Part shown: piece by piece, positions 1 through 6,441 of the stretch
Layout: each line of letters starts with the position of its first letter
Numbering within the stretch: the stretch's first letter is position 1
DNA from: 2-01-FULL-41-21 sp038065335
GTDB lineage: Bacteria; Patescibacteriota; Minisyncoccia; 2-02-FULL-40-12; GWA2-44-9
Reading direction: 5' to 3'
DNA: 30,938 bases
Assembly: GCA_038065335.1 (NCBI GenBank)
Contig: JBBTRD010000022.1
Location: 1-30,938, forward strand
Translations under genes and position numbers: made by a program
The notes under the pieces: generated by a model
The model's input: the letters and a program-made list of their open reading frames with translations, nothing else
What the model was told of the DNA's origin: nothing
Databases searched by the model: none

Positions 1-1
1 T

Positions 2-370
2 CTCAAAGAGAAATTATCAGCTTTTGAGAAAAAATCTCATAATCGGTTCGAACTTGCTGATAGATTCATAAAATCCAGTATAAACAATATGGAATTGGCA
101 AACGAGGGAATTCCCGAAAAGATTTTTCGGGAATTCAAAAAAGTCGGTTCGAACTTTCAAATTAAGGATCGAACCGTACTTTTTGAGCCACGCGGAGCGT
201 GGCGAATCCTTGCAGAATCAGGATTTTGTGGGGGGAATGCAGAACAGACGGCGCTTCGCGCCGACCATATTTTTGGTTCTGAAACCCTTTTCGAAAAATT
301 GGCGGTGAGAGTGAGATTCGAACTCACGATACGGTTTCCCGTATGGCAGTTTTCAAAACTGCTGCCTTAA
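2..370 (+). CDS. Serine recombinase family protein, C-terminal end (partial)
   Basis: An open frame enters from the left edge and stops at 370. The visible part (about 122 residues) has a lysine-rich helical stretch followed by a segment of the type KVGSNFQIKDRTVLFEPRGAW. I recognise this as the usual C-terminal tail of large serine recombinases in CPR genomes; the catalytic domain is outside the window. The last 23 or so codons are read antisense through tRNA-Ser(TGA), so they are an accidental extension or show that the gene end abuts the tRNA. The frame also contains several short perfect inverted repeats (108-136, 187-203, 250-264). Family is inferred from the tail only; no catalytic serine is visible. 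Confidence 0.55.
   Translation, partial: LKEKLSAFEKKSHNRFELADRFIKSSINNMELANEGIPEKIFREFKKVGSNFQIKDRTVLFEPRGAWRILAESGFCGGNAEQTALRADHIFGSETLFEKLAVRVRFELTIRFPVWQFSKLLP
108..136. repeat. Inverted repeat inside the recombinase frame
   Basis: Two 13-nt arms (GAATTCCCGAAAA and its complement) are separated by three bases. The repeat is read in frame as part of the recombinase tail. No T-tract follows and the frame continues, so a terminator role is unlikely. Confidence 0.7.
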
Positions 371-389
371 TCCTCTCGGCCATCTCACC
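303..389 (-). tRNA. tRNA-Ser (anticodon TGA)
   Basis: The minus strand folds into an 87-nt class II tRNA. The acceptor stem is GGTGAGA with TCTCACC, the discriminator is G, the anticodon loop is TTTTGAAAA with anticodon TGA, there is a long variable arm, and the T-loop is TTCGAAT. CCA is not encoded. Its 3' end faces the recombinase gene, the orientation typical of a tRNA used as an integration site. It is probably cotranscribed with tRNA-Ser(CGA) upstream. Confidence 0.93.
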
Positions 390-414
390 ATACATTTATA
401 ATTTGTCAACCTTG

Positions 415-502
415 CGGAGAGGGTGGGATTCGAACCCACGGGCCCCTTTCGAGGCAAACCGCTTTCGAGGCGGTCCCGTTATGACCACTTCGGTACCTCT
501 CC
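415..502 (-). tRNA. tRNA-Ser (anticodon CGA)
   Basis: An 88-nt class II tRNA on the minus strand: acceptor stem GGAGAGG with CCTCTCC, anticodon CGA, long variable arm, T-loop TTCGAAT, discriminator G, CCA not encoded. Its first 24 nt are also the last codons and stop codon of the upstream LAGLIDADG gene, so RNase P cleavage of a shared transcript would cut off the end of that mRNA. Confidence 0.93.
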
Positions 503-1522
503 ATATTTTTCTTTTATAAATCCAATGTATTTATTGAAATGTTTTTGATTTGAAGATCCAATTTCTTTAAAATAACGCGAAACCTCTTCTGATTTACTAA
601 GACAAATACTGTACTTGTTTCCTTTTCGTGCGTTAAATTTTAATTCTTGTAATTTATTCTTAACAAATTCCAATAAAGGGATAGAACGGTTTGTAAAATT
701 TATACCGCAACTATAGTATACCTTATTTTTATGAGGATGTTTGTCTATATAAAAACACCCATCTGTATCAATAAGTCCTCGTATACAGTGTTTGGATAAT
801 ATATCGTTCTTTTTAACCCATTCTGGAACTGAAACTTGTTGCCTCACCTTATTTCCTACAGAAAGACCATTCTCGACTAAAAACTTGACAAGCTCAGTTC
901 TTGACACGGTTAAATCCCAGACCGAGCCTTGTTTGTAAAAAGAGGGTGCTACCCCAAACAACTTCGTTATTAGACTGGAGACATAATAAGCATATTCTTT
1001 ATCATCCCTTCTGTTTAGGGTAATTATAACTTGTCTTTTTGTAATACTGCCATCTCCTAATATAATACCAATAAATTCTGCCAAGTCCTGATTCTGGATT
1101 GGCCTTTTTATTTTTCTCGTTACAAAATATTGGTTTTTGTTAAATTTTCCTACTTTTTTCCACCACTCAAGCCACTTCTTTTTTCTATATCCTGGATCTT
1201 TACCAAACCCATAGTGTCCGTATTTTTTATATACTGCCATTGCCCCCGCGGAGGCTCCATGTCCTACATACCAAAATGGCTTCCTTATCTCTATGTGCGA
1301 TGGTATTTTTACCCCTGCCTTTTTACATAGCGTTTTTAGGGCAGGAAGGGAAATGTTGTATTTTTCCCTTCGCCAATCGTTCAAGGATCTTACGTGGATT
1401 TTTAAAAGTTCTGCCAATTCAGTTGTTCGTAGACCAGATTTTTCAATAACAAAATTAAGCAATTCGGCCTGCTTGCCTTTAGGGAATAATACTCTGTTTG
1501 GATAAGAATACCGTTCAGGCAT
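479..1522 (-). CDS. LAGLIDADG homing endonuclease with N-terminal HTH, stop codon inside tRNA-Ser
   Basis: A 347-residue protein with two LAGLIDADG-type helices: FIGIILGDGSI near residue 150 and RGLIDTDGCFYI near residue 250. The two acidic residues expected for a monomeric double-motif endonuclease are present. Residues 15-75 resemble a helix-turn-helix module (LRTTELAELLKIHVRSLNDWRR), plausibly for DNA binding. A GGAG Shine-Dalgarno lies 5-8 nt before the ATG. The last codons (GEVPKWS, then TAA) lie inside tRNA-Ser(CGA). Unlike the 16S endonuclease genes, it is not inside an interrupted RNA gene: both tRNA-Ser genes look intact. It may be a free-standing homing gene that landed just 5' of the tRNA. 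Target unknown. Confidence 0.85.
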   Translation of the reverse strand: MPERYSYPNRVLFPKGKQAELLNFVIEKSGLRTTELAELLKIHVRSLNDWRREKYNISLPALKTLCKKAGVKIPSHIEIRKPFWYVGHGASAGAMAVYKKYGHYGFGKDPGYRKKKWLEWWKKVGKFNKNQYFVTRKIKRPIQNQDLAEFIGIILGDGSITKRQVIITLNRRDDKEYAYYVSSLITKLFGVAPSFYKQGSVWDLTVSRTELVKFLVENGLSVGNKVRQQVSVPEWVKKNDILSKHCIRGLIDTDGCFYIDKHPHKNKVYYSCGINFTNRSIPLLEFVKNKLQELKFNARKGNKYSICLSKSEEVSRYFKEIGSSNQKHFNKYIGFIKEKYGEVPKWS

Positions 1523-1948
1523 GTCTCCATGATATCAAAGATTTTAAAATATAACAAACGCCAAAAAACTAATCTAAAACGGACCCAAGAATACGTTTTA
1601 TCTTGCCTTATATCTTTTTTCAATCTCGGTTGCGACCATAATGATGTCTCTGTCGGTGACCTTGCCACCGATGTCAAAATGTTGAAGTTCAAATAATAAA
1701 AGATATGAATATCGGGATGATGATCTTTGGATTCGAAAAATGGCACTAGTTTTTTAATAATACATACTTCATTTTCCAGAAAGAAAAAACCCTCCGGGGG
1801 CGGCGACGAATGAACGACGACGACGAACGAAGGGGCGTCTGCACGAAGGCAGACTCATCAAACCTGTCAGTTTCCCGTCTCTAGATGAGGCGGGCCGTGG
1901 CTGGGATCACGGCGAACCGGCAGATTTGGGGGTAGGACTAGAGACGCG
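1523..1948. other. Gene-free spacer; structured 3' region of the DksA-type transcript
   Basis: I find no convincing gene in this 426-base stretch. The left part (to about 1780) is AT-rich and is upstream of the endonuclease gene. The right part is GC-rich and belongs to the 3' side of the DksA-type gene. It has a hairpin at 1836-1853 (GTCTGC with GCAGAC) and a 9-bp inverted repeat, CGTCTCTAG at 1876-1884 with CTAGAGACG at 1938-1946, enclosing a smaller CCGTG/CACGG hairpin. Confidence 0.6.
1784..1801 (-). terminator. Possible terminator at the left edge of the GC-rich island
   Basis: Read on the minus strand, a short C-rich/G-rich hairpin of about 4 bp is followed by six T's. It lies about 150 nt beyond the DksA-type gene and would end that transcript. 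The stem is short, so the call is tentative. Confidence 0.35.
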
Positions 1949-2338
1949 CTAGAGATCAAAATAGACTGGTCGCGTCAGAAAGGTGCCTGTTCGTAGGCGG
2001 GTTCTTTGCTGGATTCGTTCCAACTTCTCGCAACATGTGATACAGGTTTCAACCGCCGGGTCGGCTTGAAGCCGCTTTTCCGAGATGTCTTCTCCACATT
2101 CGGCGCAAGAGCCGTATGTGCCGTCGCCGATCCGGCTTATTGCCTTTCGGATTCGAACGCAACGCCGGCCTTTGCTGTCGGCGAAGGCCCTATCAATCTC
2201 TTGGGGTCCCAGTTCAGAGGCGTGGTCAACCAATTCCTTAAAGACCGGCGTCAGAGGGCTGTCTTCGTATGTTTTGGGACATGAGTGTTTTTGAAACTCT
2301 GTCTCAAGCCTCTGTCTTGCCTCTACTAAATTGATCAT
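1949..2338 (-). CDS. DksA/TraR-type C4 zinc-finger protein
   Basis: A 129-residue protein with a helical N-terminal half and a C-terminal zinc finger, CAEC-x17-CITC. Ahead of the finger is the DksA-like run IRKAISRIGDGTYGSC. The family binds the RNA polymerase secondary channel and modulates initiation, often with ppGpp in full-length DksA. This one has the short coiled coil of the TraR/YocK type. A strong Shine-Dalgarno (GGGAGGTG) precedes the ATG, which is unusual in this window. It is divergent from the exported protein at 2517, with back-to-back promoters. Base composition is clearly richer in GC than the surrounding chromosome. Regulation of the divergent neighbour is possible but not shown. 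Confidence 0.85.
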   Translation of the reverse strand: MINLVEARQRLETEFQKHSCPKTYEDSPLTPVFKELVDHASELGPQEIDRAFADSKGRRCVRIRKAISRIGDGTYGSCAECGEDISEKRLQADPAVETCITCCEKLERIQQRTRLRTGTFLTRPVYFDL

Positions 2339-2388
2339 GTTGCACCTCCCAATCCCAACTGTTGTTGTCGAAGAACTCGTGAATTTGC

Positions 2389-2419
2389 AGTATAAGGGAC
2401 AAACAAATACAAGTCAAGG
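2389..2419 (-). promoter_or_regulatory. Promoter of the DksA-type gene
   Basis: On the minus strand, TTGACT (2419-2414) and TATACT (2394-2389) are separated by 19 bp, slightly long for a sigma-70 promoter. The -35 box forms one half of the palindrome GTCAAG-GG-CTTGAC, whose other half is the -35 box of the divergent gene. Confidence 0.55.
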
Positions 2420-2423
2420 GCTT

Positions 2424-2452
2424 GACGATTATTGTCTTACGTGATATGCTCT
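2424..2452 (+). promoter_or_regulatory. Promoter of the exported beta-barrel-like protein
   Basis: TTGACG (2424-2429) and TATGCT (2447-2452) are separated by exactly 17 bp, a good sigma-70 promoter. The -35 boxes of the two divergent promoters overlap a palindrome at 2415-2428, a natural place for shared control. Confidence 0.7.
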
Positions 2453-2516
2453 TGCCACGAAGTTCTCAACAATCAGGGATAAACAGGGGCTAAAATTCCC
2501 CCAGAAAAGGTGCATC

Positions 2517-3641
2517 ATGAGGATGTTCAAGCTCGTTCTCGTCGTCGTTTTCACGCTGGTCCTTGTGGTCAGCAATTTGGCGCAGGCACAGCAGACACAA
2601 CCGGCGCCTGTCAACTCATGGGTGGTTGGCACCGATCTCGCGCCGGCGAGCTGGGTGAAGGCCGACGGGATGTTACAGCCCTTCGGCAACATCCGGTCAG
2701 CGAGTGGCGACAAGCCGTTAGCTGATCAGGAGAAAGACGTGTTAGCAACGGTGTTCGTCGGTTACAAGCCGTTGAACTGGTTCGGCGGGGAGGTGCGATT
2801 CCAAAAATTTGGAACGCACGGCCAGCTGGATGGCTCGGTTGGTCAGACCAGGGGTATGTTGATGGTGTGGGGCGCAGACGCCACGCCCAAGATCATATCA
2901 ACGGCCCCGGTTCTGAATGGGCTGGTGGCGTACAATCTAAAATCGTCCACGAAGTTGTCGCGGATCGATATCTTGGGCAATTACAGTTTTGCGCTCACTA
3001 GGGGCTGGGTCTCGGCGTTCGCCGGGGTACCCATCCTGAAGATGGAGAGCACGGAGGATGTTGCTCGCTCGCAGGGCTTTCTCTTGTATGTGAGATTACC
3101 CAACGGTACTCTCGATACAAAAGGTGTTCGTGAGGACTACATTTTCTCGTCGATGGCGGCGTCGAAGGCGACGATATTCGGGATTGCCGGTGGCGTCGAA
3201 GGCGAATACTGTCTCGTGAGCGATCTCGTTCTCGAGGGTCGAATCGGGCTGGCAGTATTTCCGTGGGGGAGCACTAAGCTTGGCGGGCAGTTCTCCGCCA
3301 CCAAGGATGTCTATCTCGTCAACGTTGCCGACGGAGTGAGTGCGACGCCGATTCAAACGTTGGCGCATCTGAATCTGGCGAACATCCTGTATGTCGAGAG
3401 CGCTAAGGAAACGGTGACGGCCGTTGAGGCCAAACTCGGTTTCAAATGGCGGGTCAAGGTTGGAGAGCGGGCTTCGCTCAATCTTGGCATGGCCATCTCG
3501 AGATCGTCGTTGTCCAACGTGCCGATCGTGGCGGGGTACGTCGTCGGCGACCCCTATGCCGTTGGCAACGGCAAGTTTAGTCCTCGCACGGCGAACATTT
3601 TGATGTGGGCGCCAACGCTCACCGTCGGCCTGTGGTTCTGA
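2517..3641 (+). CDS. Exported beta-barrel-like protein, function unknown
   Basis: A 374-residue protein beginning with a clear Sec signal peptide (MRMFK, a run of V and L, then NLAQAQQ; cleavage near residue 24). The mature part alternates short amphipathic strands rich in G, aromatic and small residues, with no transmembrane helix, and ends in ...TVGLWF. A terminal phenylalanine is a hallmark of outer-membrane barrels. I do not recognise a named family. CPR cells are generally thought to lack a Gram-negative outer membrane, so this points to transfer, an assembly chimera or an unrelated surface protein. GC content is high compared with genes to the right. It has its own promoter and terminator. 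Confidence 0.7.
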   Translation: MRMFKLVLVVVFTLVLVVSNLAQAQQTQPAPVNSWVVGTDLAPASWVKADGMLQPFGNIRSASGDKPLADQEKDVLATVFVGYKPLNWFGGEVRFQKFGTHGQLDGSVGQTRGMLMVWGADATPKIISTAPVLNGLVAYNLKSSTKLSRIDILGNYSFALTRGWVSAFAGVPILKMESTEDVARSQGFLLYVRLPNGTLDTKGVREDYIFSSMAASKATIFGIAGGVEGEYCLVSDLVLEGRIGLAVFPWGSTKLGGQFSATKDVYLVNVADGVSATPIQTLAHLNLANILYVESAKETVTAVEAKLGFKWRVKVGERASLNLGMAISRSSLSNVPIVAGYVVGDPYAVGNGKFSPRTANILMWAPTLTVGLWF

Positions 3642-3663
3642 AACAAAGTCATGAAGACGAACA

Positions 3664-3689
3664 AGGGGCGGCAAGGGCTGCCCCTCTTT
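3664..3689 (+). terminator. Terminator of the beta-barrel-like gene
   Basis: A 9-bp stem (AGGGGCGGC with GCTGCCCCT, one G-U pair, loop AAGG) is followed by CTTTA. It begins 22 nt after the stop codon. Confidence 0.7.
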
Positions 3690-3694
3690 AATTG

Positions 3695-3740
3695 GTAAAA
3701 ATTTATTTAGTGTCCGTACGGACACTAAATAAATTTTTAC
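3695..3740. repeat. Perfect 46-bp palindrome
   Basis: The two arms of 23 nt are exact complements with no spacer; the centre reads GTGTCCGTACGGACAC and the outer arms are AT-rich. It sits between the terminator of the GC-rich island and the next gene. It has no T-tract beyond the stem. The core resembles TetR-type operators in form only. Confidence 0.9.
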
Positions 3741-3791
3741 TACCGGGAATACAAAATAGTGGATAAATATTTTAGTGAATTATAGAGATTC

Positions 3792-3800
3792 TGATATAAT
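3792..3800 (+). promoter_or_regulatory. Extended -10 promoter of the gene at 3848
   Basis: TGATATAAT is an extended -10 element with no clear -35 box. The same nine bases occur before the initiator tRNA and rnhB. Confidence 0.55.
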
Positions 3801-3847
3801 AAATAAAAGGTCGATGCAATTAAATTTTATTATCTGAATATATCTAA

Positions 3848-4339
3848 ATGAACAAAACTTGGACAGCTATTATTGTCATTCTCGTAATCATCGCCGGAAT
3901 TTGGTGGTTTAACGGAGGTAGTTCGAATGTGGCTTTGTCTCCTGATGCCAGTACTTCTCCGACAGCTACAGGGGCAACGAAAACACCCGCAGTTTCAAAA
4001 GCCAATCGAACAGTCACTCCCGCCCCGGTTGTTACATCCGCCCTTTCGTACAGTCAACTGGTCGCGCAATATGGCAATAATCGAATTCAATTCGATCAGA
4101 ATTGCCAGGCTCAACCCAATTTAGTCGTGTTAAAAAATGGGTCCAGTATCTTGCTCGATAATCGAGCCAATCAAACGCGGACTATCGGTGTGAATAGCCG
4201 AATCTATACTCTTGTGCCATATGGATATCAAGTGGCGACTCTTTCAACCGCTTCGGTACCCCAAACACTTAGCTTGAGTTGCAATAATCAGGTCAATGTC
4301 GGCACGATTAATCTTCAGGCCAATATTTCCGGCCAGTAA
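3848..4339 (+). CDS. Membrane-anchored extracytoplasmic protein, function unknown
   Basis: A 163-residue protein. Residues 6-21 form one N-terminal hydrophobic helix (TAIIVILVIIAGIWWF). A low-complexity linker rich in T, S, P and A follows, to about residue 65, then a compact C-terminal domain of about 95 residues with two cysteines (QNCQ and LSCN) that could form a disulfide or bind metal. The C-terminal domain, with alternating strands and ending VGTINLQ, looks like a small beta-sandwich, possibly cupredoxin-like, but this is a guess from pattern. Similar anchored proteins are frequent in Parcubacteria. Extended -10 promoter upstream and a strong terminator right after the stop suggest a single-gene unit. 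Confidence 0.75.
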   Translation: MNKTWTAIIVILVIIAGIWWFNGGSSNVALSPDASTSPTATGATKTPAVSKANRTVTPAPVVTSALSYSQLVAQYGNNRIQFDQNCQAQPNLVVLKNGSSILLDNRANQTRTIGVNSRIYTLVPYGYQVATLSTASVPQTLSLSCNNQVNVGTINLQANISGQ

Positions 4340-4346
4340 GCTGCTA

Positions 4347-4375
4347 AATCATCCCGCCTAGGCGGGATGATTTTT
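4347..4375 (+). terminator. Rho-independent terminator after the gene at 3848
   Basis: A 12-bp perfect stem (AATCATCCCGCC with its complement, two-base loop TA) is followed by TTT, 7 nt after the stop codon. Confidence 0.85.
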
Positions 4376-4386
4376 AAAAGAATATC

Positions 4387-4395
4387 TGTTATACT
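4387..4395 (+). promoter_or_regulatory. Extended -10 promoter placing the start at the ATG of the gene at 4402
   Basis: TGTTATACT ends 6 nt before the ATG at 4402. Normal spacing from a -10 to the transcription start puts the first transcribed base on or next to the start codon, so a leaderless mRNA is predicted. Confidence 0.55.
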
Positions 4396-4401
4396 AATTC
4401 C

Positions 4402-4614
4402 ATGCAACATCCCAGCTGGCGGTATTTTACCAAAAACATCTCGATCGCCATCGGCATCATTCTTATTTGGCGAGGGGTTTGGGTTATGCTTGATCTTTTG
4501 GACAGTGTTCTCTTTGGCGGTAATCACGTTGTCACGGCCGTGGCCGGTATCATCGTTGGCATCGTCATTCTCTACTTACCCGAAAGAAATCTCAAAGCAT
4601 TGGAGCGGTTATAG
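4402..4614 (+). CDS. Small two-helix membrane protein conserved in CPR
   Basis: A 70-residue protein: a short basic N-terminus, a first helix (ISIAIGIILIWRGVWVML), the motif LLDSVLFGGNH, a second helix (VVTAVAGIIVGIVILYL) and a basic tail (PERNLKALERL). I recognise this arrangement (IWRGVW, FGG-H, GIIVG, P-R-LK-LE) as a small protein common in Parcubacteria; its function is not known to me. A longer overlapping frame (4367-4834) crosses the terminator and a tRNA and is rejected. No Shine-Dalgarno is present; the start is supported by the adjacent -10 element. Confidence 0.8.
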   Translation: MQHPSWRYFTKNISIAIGIILIWRGVWVMLDLLDSVLFGGNHVVTAVAGIIVGIVILYLPERNLKALERL

Positions 4615-4620
4615 AAATCA

Positions 4621-4652
4621 GATCAAAACACGCCAGATGGCGTGTTTTGATC
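4621..4652. terminator. Terminator, strong 14-bp hairpin
   Basis: GATCAAAACACGCC pairs perfectly with its complement across the loop AGAT. It follows the small membrane protein by 6 nt and can act in both directions, since a minus-strand tRNA approaches from the right. Confidence 0.75.
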
Positions 4653-4679
4653 GTGTCAGGCTTTTGGGCCTGCCACGAG

Positions 4680-4703
4680 GAAATTGCTGCGCAATTTCTT
4701 TTT
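4680..4703. terminator. Second terminator hairpin before the initiator tRNA
   Basis: GAAATTGC and GCAATTTC pair across the loop TGC, followed on the plus strand by five T's. It lies just beyond the 3' end of the minus-strand initiator tRNA. Confidence 0.6.
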
Positions 4704-4704
4704 G

Positions 4705-4985
4705 TGGTTGCGGGGGTGGGATTCGAACCCACGACCTCCGGGTTCTGTGTAACTGCAATTACTTGCAGGATCGGACTATACCATCATCCACCAAAAACGT
4801 GGATGCTCCCATTATAGTCTCTGAACGTTTCTAATCTTTTGGAGGGATTAGATTTCGCTGCTGATTGCCCACCGATATTATCGGTTAGGGTTTCCAGACA
4901 GTTTAGAGAGTTTTTCCATATCACATTACTATGATAGGTCACAATTTCTTATGAGCCCGGCACGCTACCGCTGCGCTACCCCGCG
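4705..4985 (-). tRNA. Initiator tRNA-fMet (CAT), interrupted by a group I intron
   Basis: Exon 1 is 4985-4951 (35 nt, ending in the anticodon CAT) and exon 2 is 4744-4705. Spliced, they give a 75-nt tRNA with CCA encoded. Three initiator hallmarks are visible: a C1-A72 mismatch at the acceptor end, three consecutive G-C pairs in the anticodon stem (CCGGG, loop CTCATAA, CCCGG), and the CAT anticodon. The gene has its own extended -10 promoter on the minus strand. All translation in this cell would depend on intron removal unless another fMet gene exists elsewhere. Confidence 0.93.
4745..4950 (-). ncRNA. Group I intron in the fMet anticodon loop (ribozyme only)
   Basis: The 206-nt insertion follows the U of the CAU anticodon and ends in G, as group I introns do. 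The conserved core is readable on the minus strand: CTGGAAACCCTAA (P4/P5 region), GGGCAATC then CAGC (J6 region), and P7 as AGACTAT paired with ATAGTCC around a P8 hairpin (CATCCAC with GTGGATG). P1 pairs exon TCAT with intron GTGA, giving the usual U-G at the splice site. This layout matches short bacterial tRNA introns such as those of cyanobacteria. No reading frame is present, so mobility would need help from elsewhere. Confidence 0.9.
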
Positions 4986-5012
4986 ATTAACCTAAAACAA
5001 TTAGGCTCCTCA

Positions 5013-5040
5013 ATTATATCACTACCATTGAAATAATCAA
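5013..5040 (-). promoter_or_regulatory. Promoter of the initiator tRNA
   Basis: On the minus strand, TTGATT and TATAAT are separated by 16 bp, and the -10 is extended (TGATATAAT). The start would fall about 20 nt before the tRNA. Confidence 0.7.
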
Positions 5041-5056
5041 GAAAATAGGATAAAAT
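5028..5056 (+). promoter_or_regulatory. Promoter of the CAU tRNA at 5073
   Basis: TTGAAA and TAAAAT are separated by 17 bp, about 16 nt before the tRNA. Its -35 region overlaps that of the divergent initiator tRNA promoter. Confidence 0.55.
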
Positions 5057-5072
5057 TCCTATACTAATTTAT

Positions 5073-5147
5073 GTCGGCGTAGTTCAACGGTTAGAACGGA
5101 TCACTCATAACGATCAGACGAAAGTTCGACTCTTTCCGCCGGCACCA
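5073..5147 (+). tRNA. tRNA with CAT anticodon, elongator Met or Ile2
   Basis: A 75-nt tRNA including encoded CCA: acceptor GTCGGCG with CGCCGGC (one T-G pair), D-arm GTTC with GAAC, anticodon loop CTCATAA, T-arm GAAAG with CTTTC. The anticodon stem has an A-C mismatch at its last pair (31-39). It lacks the initiator hallmarks. CAT can be elongator Met or, after lysidine modification, Ile; I cannot separate them safely by eye. The M16 peptidase gene begins 23 nt downstream and may share the transcript. Confidence 0.85.
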
Positions 5148-5170
5148 GAAATAGAAACACAAACAAAAAC

Positions 5171-6439
5171 ATGCAATACCAATTTCACACGCTCGATTCC
5201 GGCTTAAGACTCGTGATGGTTCCCATGGAGGGGACGAAAACCGTTACGGTAATGGTTATGGTTGGGACCGGTTCGAAATATGAGACCAAGGACATCAATG
5301 GTATCTCTCATTTTCTAGAACACATGATGTTTAAGGGCACAGAAAAACGGCCGGGTCCGCTTGATATCTCTCGCGAACTCGATGGTATCGGTGCCCAATA
5401 TAATGCCTTCACCGATAAAGAGATGACGGCCTATTACGCCAAATCTGGCTCCGATAAACTGGATATTATTATGGATGTAATCTTTGATATCTATTTAAAT
5501 TCCAAATTAGAAGAATCAGGAATTCAAACTGAACGCCACGTGGTGGTTGAGGAAATTAATATGTATCACGATGAGCCGCGTTGGATTGTGGCCAATGTTT
5601 TAGAAAAACTTCTTTATGGTGATCAACCGGCCGGTTGGTCAATCGCAGGTGAAAAAGAGACCATTCTTGGATTGAAAAACCAACAATTTGTTGATTACTT
5701 TAATTCTCATTATATTGCATCTAACACAGTAATCGGTATTGCGGGTGATATTGATCCAGAAACTGTTAAAGAAAAAGTTCAGAAATATTTTGAGAACATT
5801 CGCCAAGGAAATAAAATTGAAAAATTGCCGGCGACTGAAAAACAGTCTGGTTCCCAAACAGATGTTTTCTATAAAACTACTGACCAGACTCATTTCATTC
5901 TTGGATTTCGAGGGTTCAATATGTTTGATGACCGTAGGTATCCGCTTGGGGTTTTAGCTAGTATTCTTGGCGGGGGAATGAGTTCGAGGTTATTCAGCGA
6001 GGTCCGGGAGAAACGGGGATTAGGATATTATGTTTCAGCTTCGCAGGAAACACGGACTGATACCGGATTTTTTGAGATTGATGCCGGAGTCAATAATGAC
6101 CGAGCGATTGAAGCGGTAACTGTTGTTATGGATGAGCTTCGAAAAATAAAAAAAGACGGAGTAACTGAACAAGAACTCAAACGAGCTATTGACAGAACAA
6201 TCGGAAGCACAGCTTTAGCTCTTGAACACTCCGATTTTTTGGCTCAGAATTTAGGCGTGAGTGTTTTGTTTGAAAACAAAGTTTTGACCCCAGAGGATGA
6301 ATTGGTTAAAATTAAAGCAGTGACCCTAGAGAATATTAAGTCTGTTATTAAGGAAGTTTTCAAAGAAGATAGGCTTAACCTGGCTCTCATCGGTCCATTT
6401 AAAGATACCGAACCGTTTAAAAAATTACTAACTTTATAA
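5171..6439 (+). CDS. M16 family zinc metallopeptidase
   Basis: A 422-residue protein with the inverted zinc motif H47-F-L-E50-H51 and the third ligand at E127 (HVVVEEIN), spaced as in the M16 family. The C-terminal half has the usual non-catalytic M16 repeat with SRLFSEVREKRGLGYYVSA. The length fits one-unit M16B peptidases (mitochondrial processing peptidase and YmxG-like proteins), which cleave peptides in a closed chamber. No signal peptide, so it is probably cytosolic. There is no Shine-Dalgarno; the gene may be read from the tRNA promoter upstream. The AI-2E-type permease starts 3 nt after its stop, which implies one operon. Substrate unknown. Confidence 0.92.
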   Translation: MQYQFHTLDSGLRLVMVPMEGTKTVTVMVMVGTGSKYETKDINGISHFLEHMMFKGTEKRPGPLDISRELDGIGAQYNAFTDKEMTAYYAKSGSDKLDIIMDVIFDIYLNSKLEESGIQTERHVVVEEINMYHDEPRWIVANVLEKLLYGDQPAGWSIAGEKETILGLKNQQFVDYFNSHYIASNTVIGIAGDIDPETVKEKVQKYFENIRQGNKIEKLPATEKQSGSQTDVFYKTTDQTHFILGFRGFNMFDDRRYPLGVLASILGGGMSSRLFSEVREKRGLGYYVSASQETRTDTGFFEIDAGVNNDRAIEAVTVVMDELRKIKKDGVTEQELKRAIDRTIGSTALALEHSDFLAQNLGVSVLFENKVLTPEDELVKIKAVTLENIKSVIKEVFKEDRLNLALIGPFKDTEPFKKLLTL

Positions 6440-6441
6440 TT

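Noticed and set aside
1560..1690. Minus-strand peptide-like stretch ending DRDIIMVATEIEKRYKAR
   Set aside because: It looks protein-like for about 25 residues, but I find no start codon with a ribosome site and no family; it could be a remnant, not a supported gene.
4367..4834. 155-residue frame overlapping the small membrane protein
   Set aside because: It runs through two terminators and the 3' exon of tRNA-fMet; the 70-residue frame at 4402 has a recognisable membrane-protein pattern.
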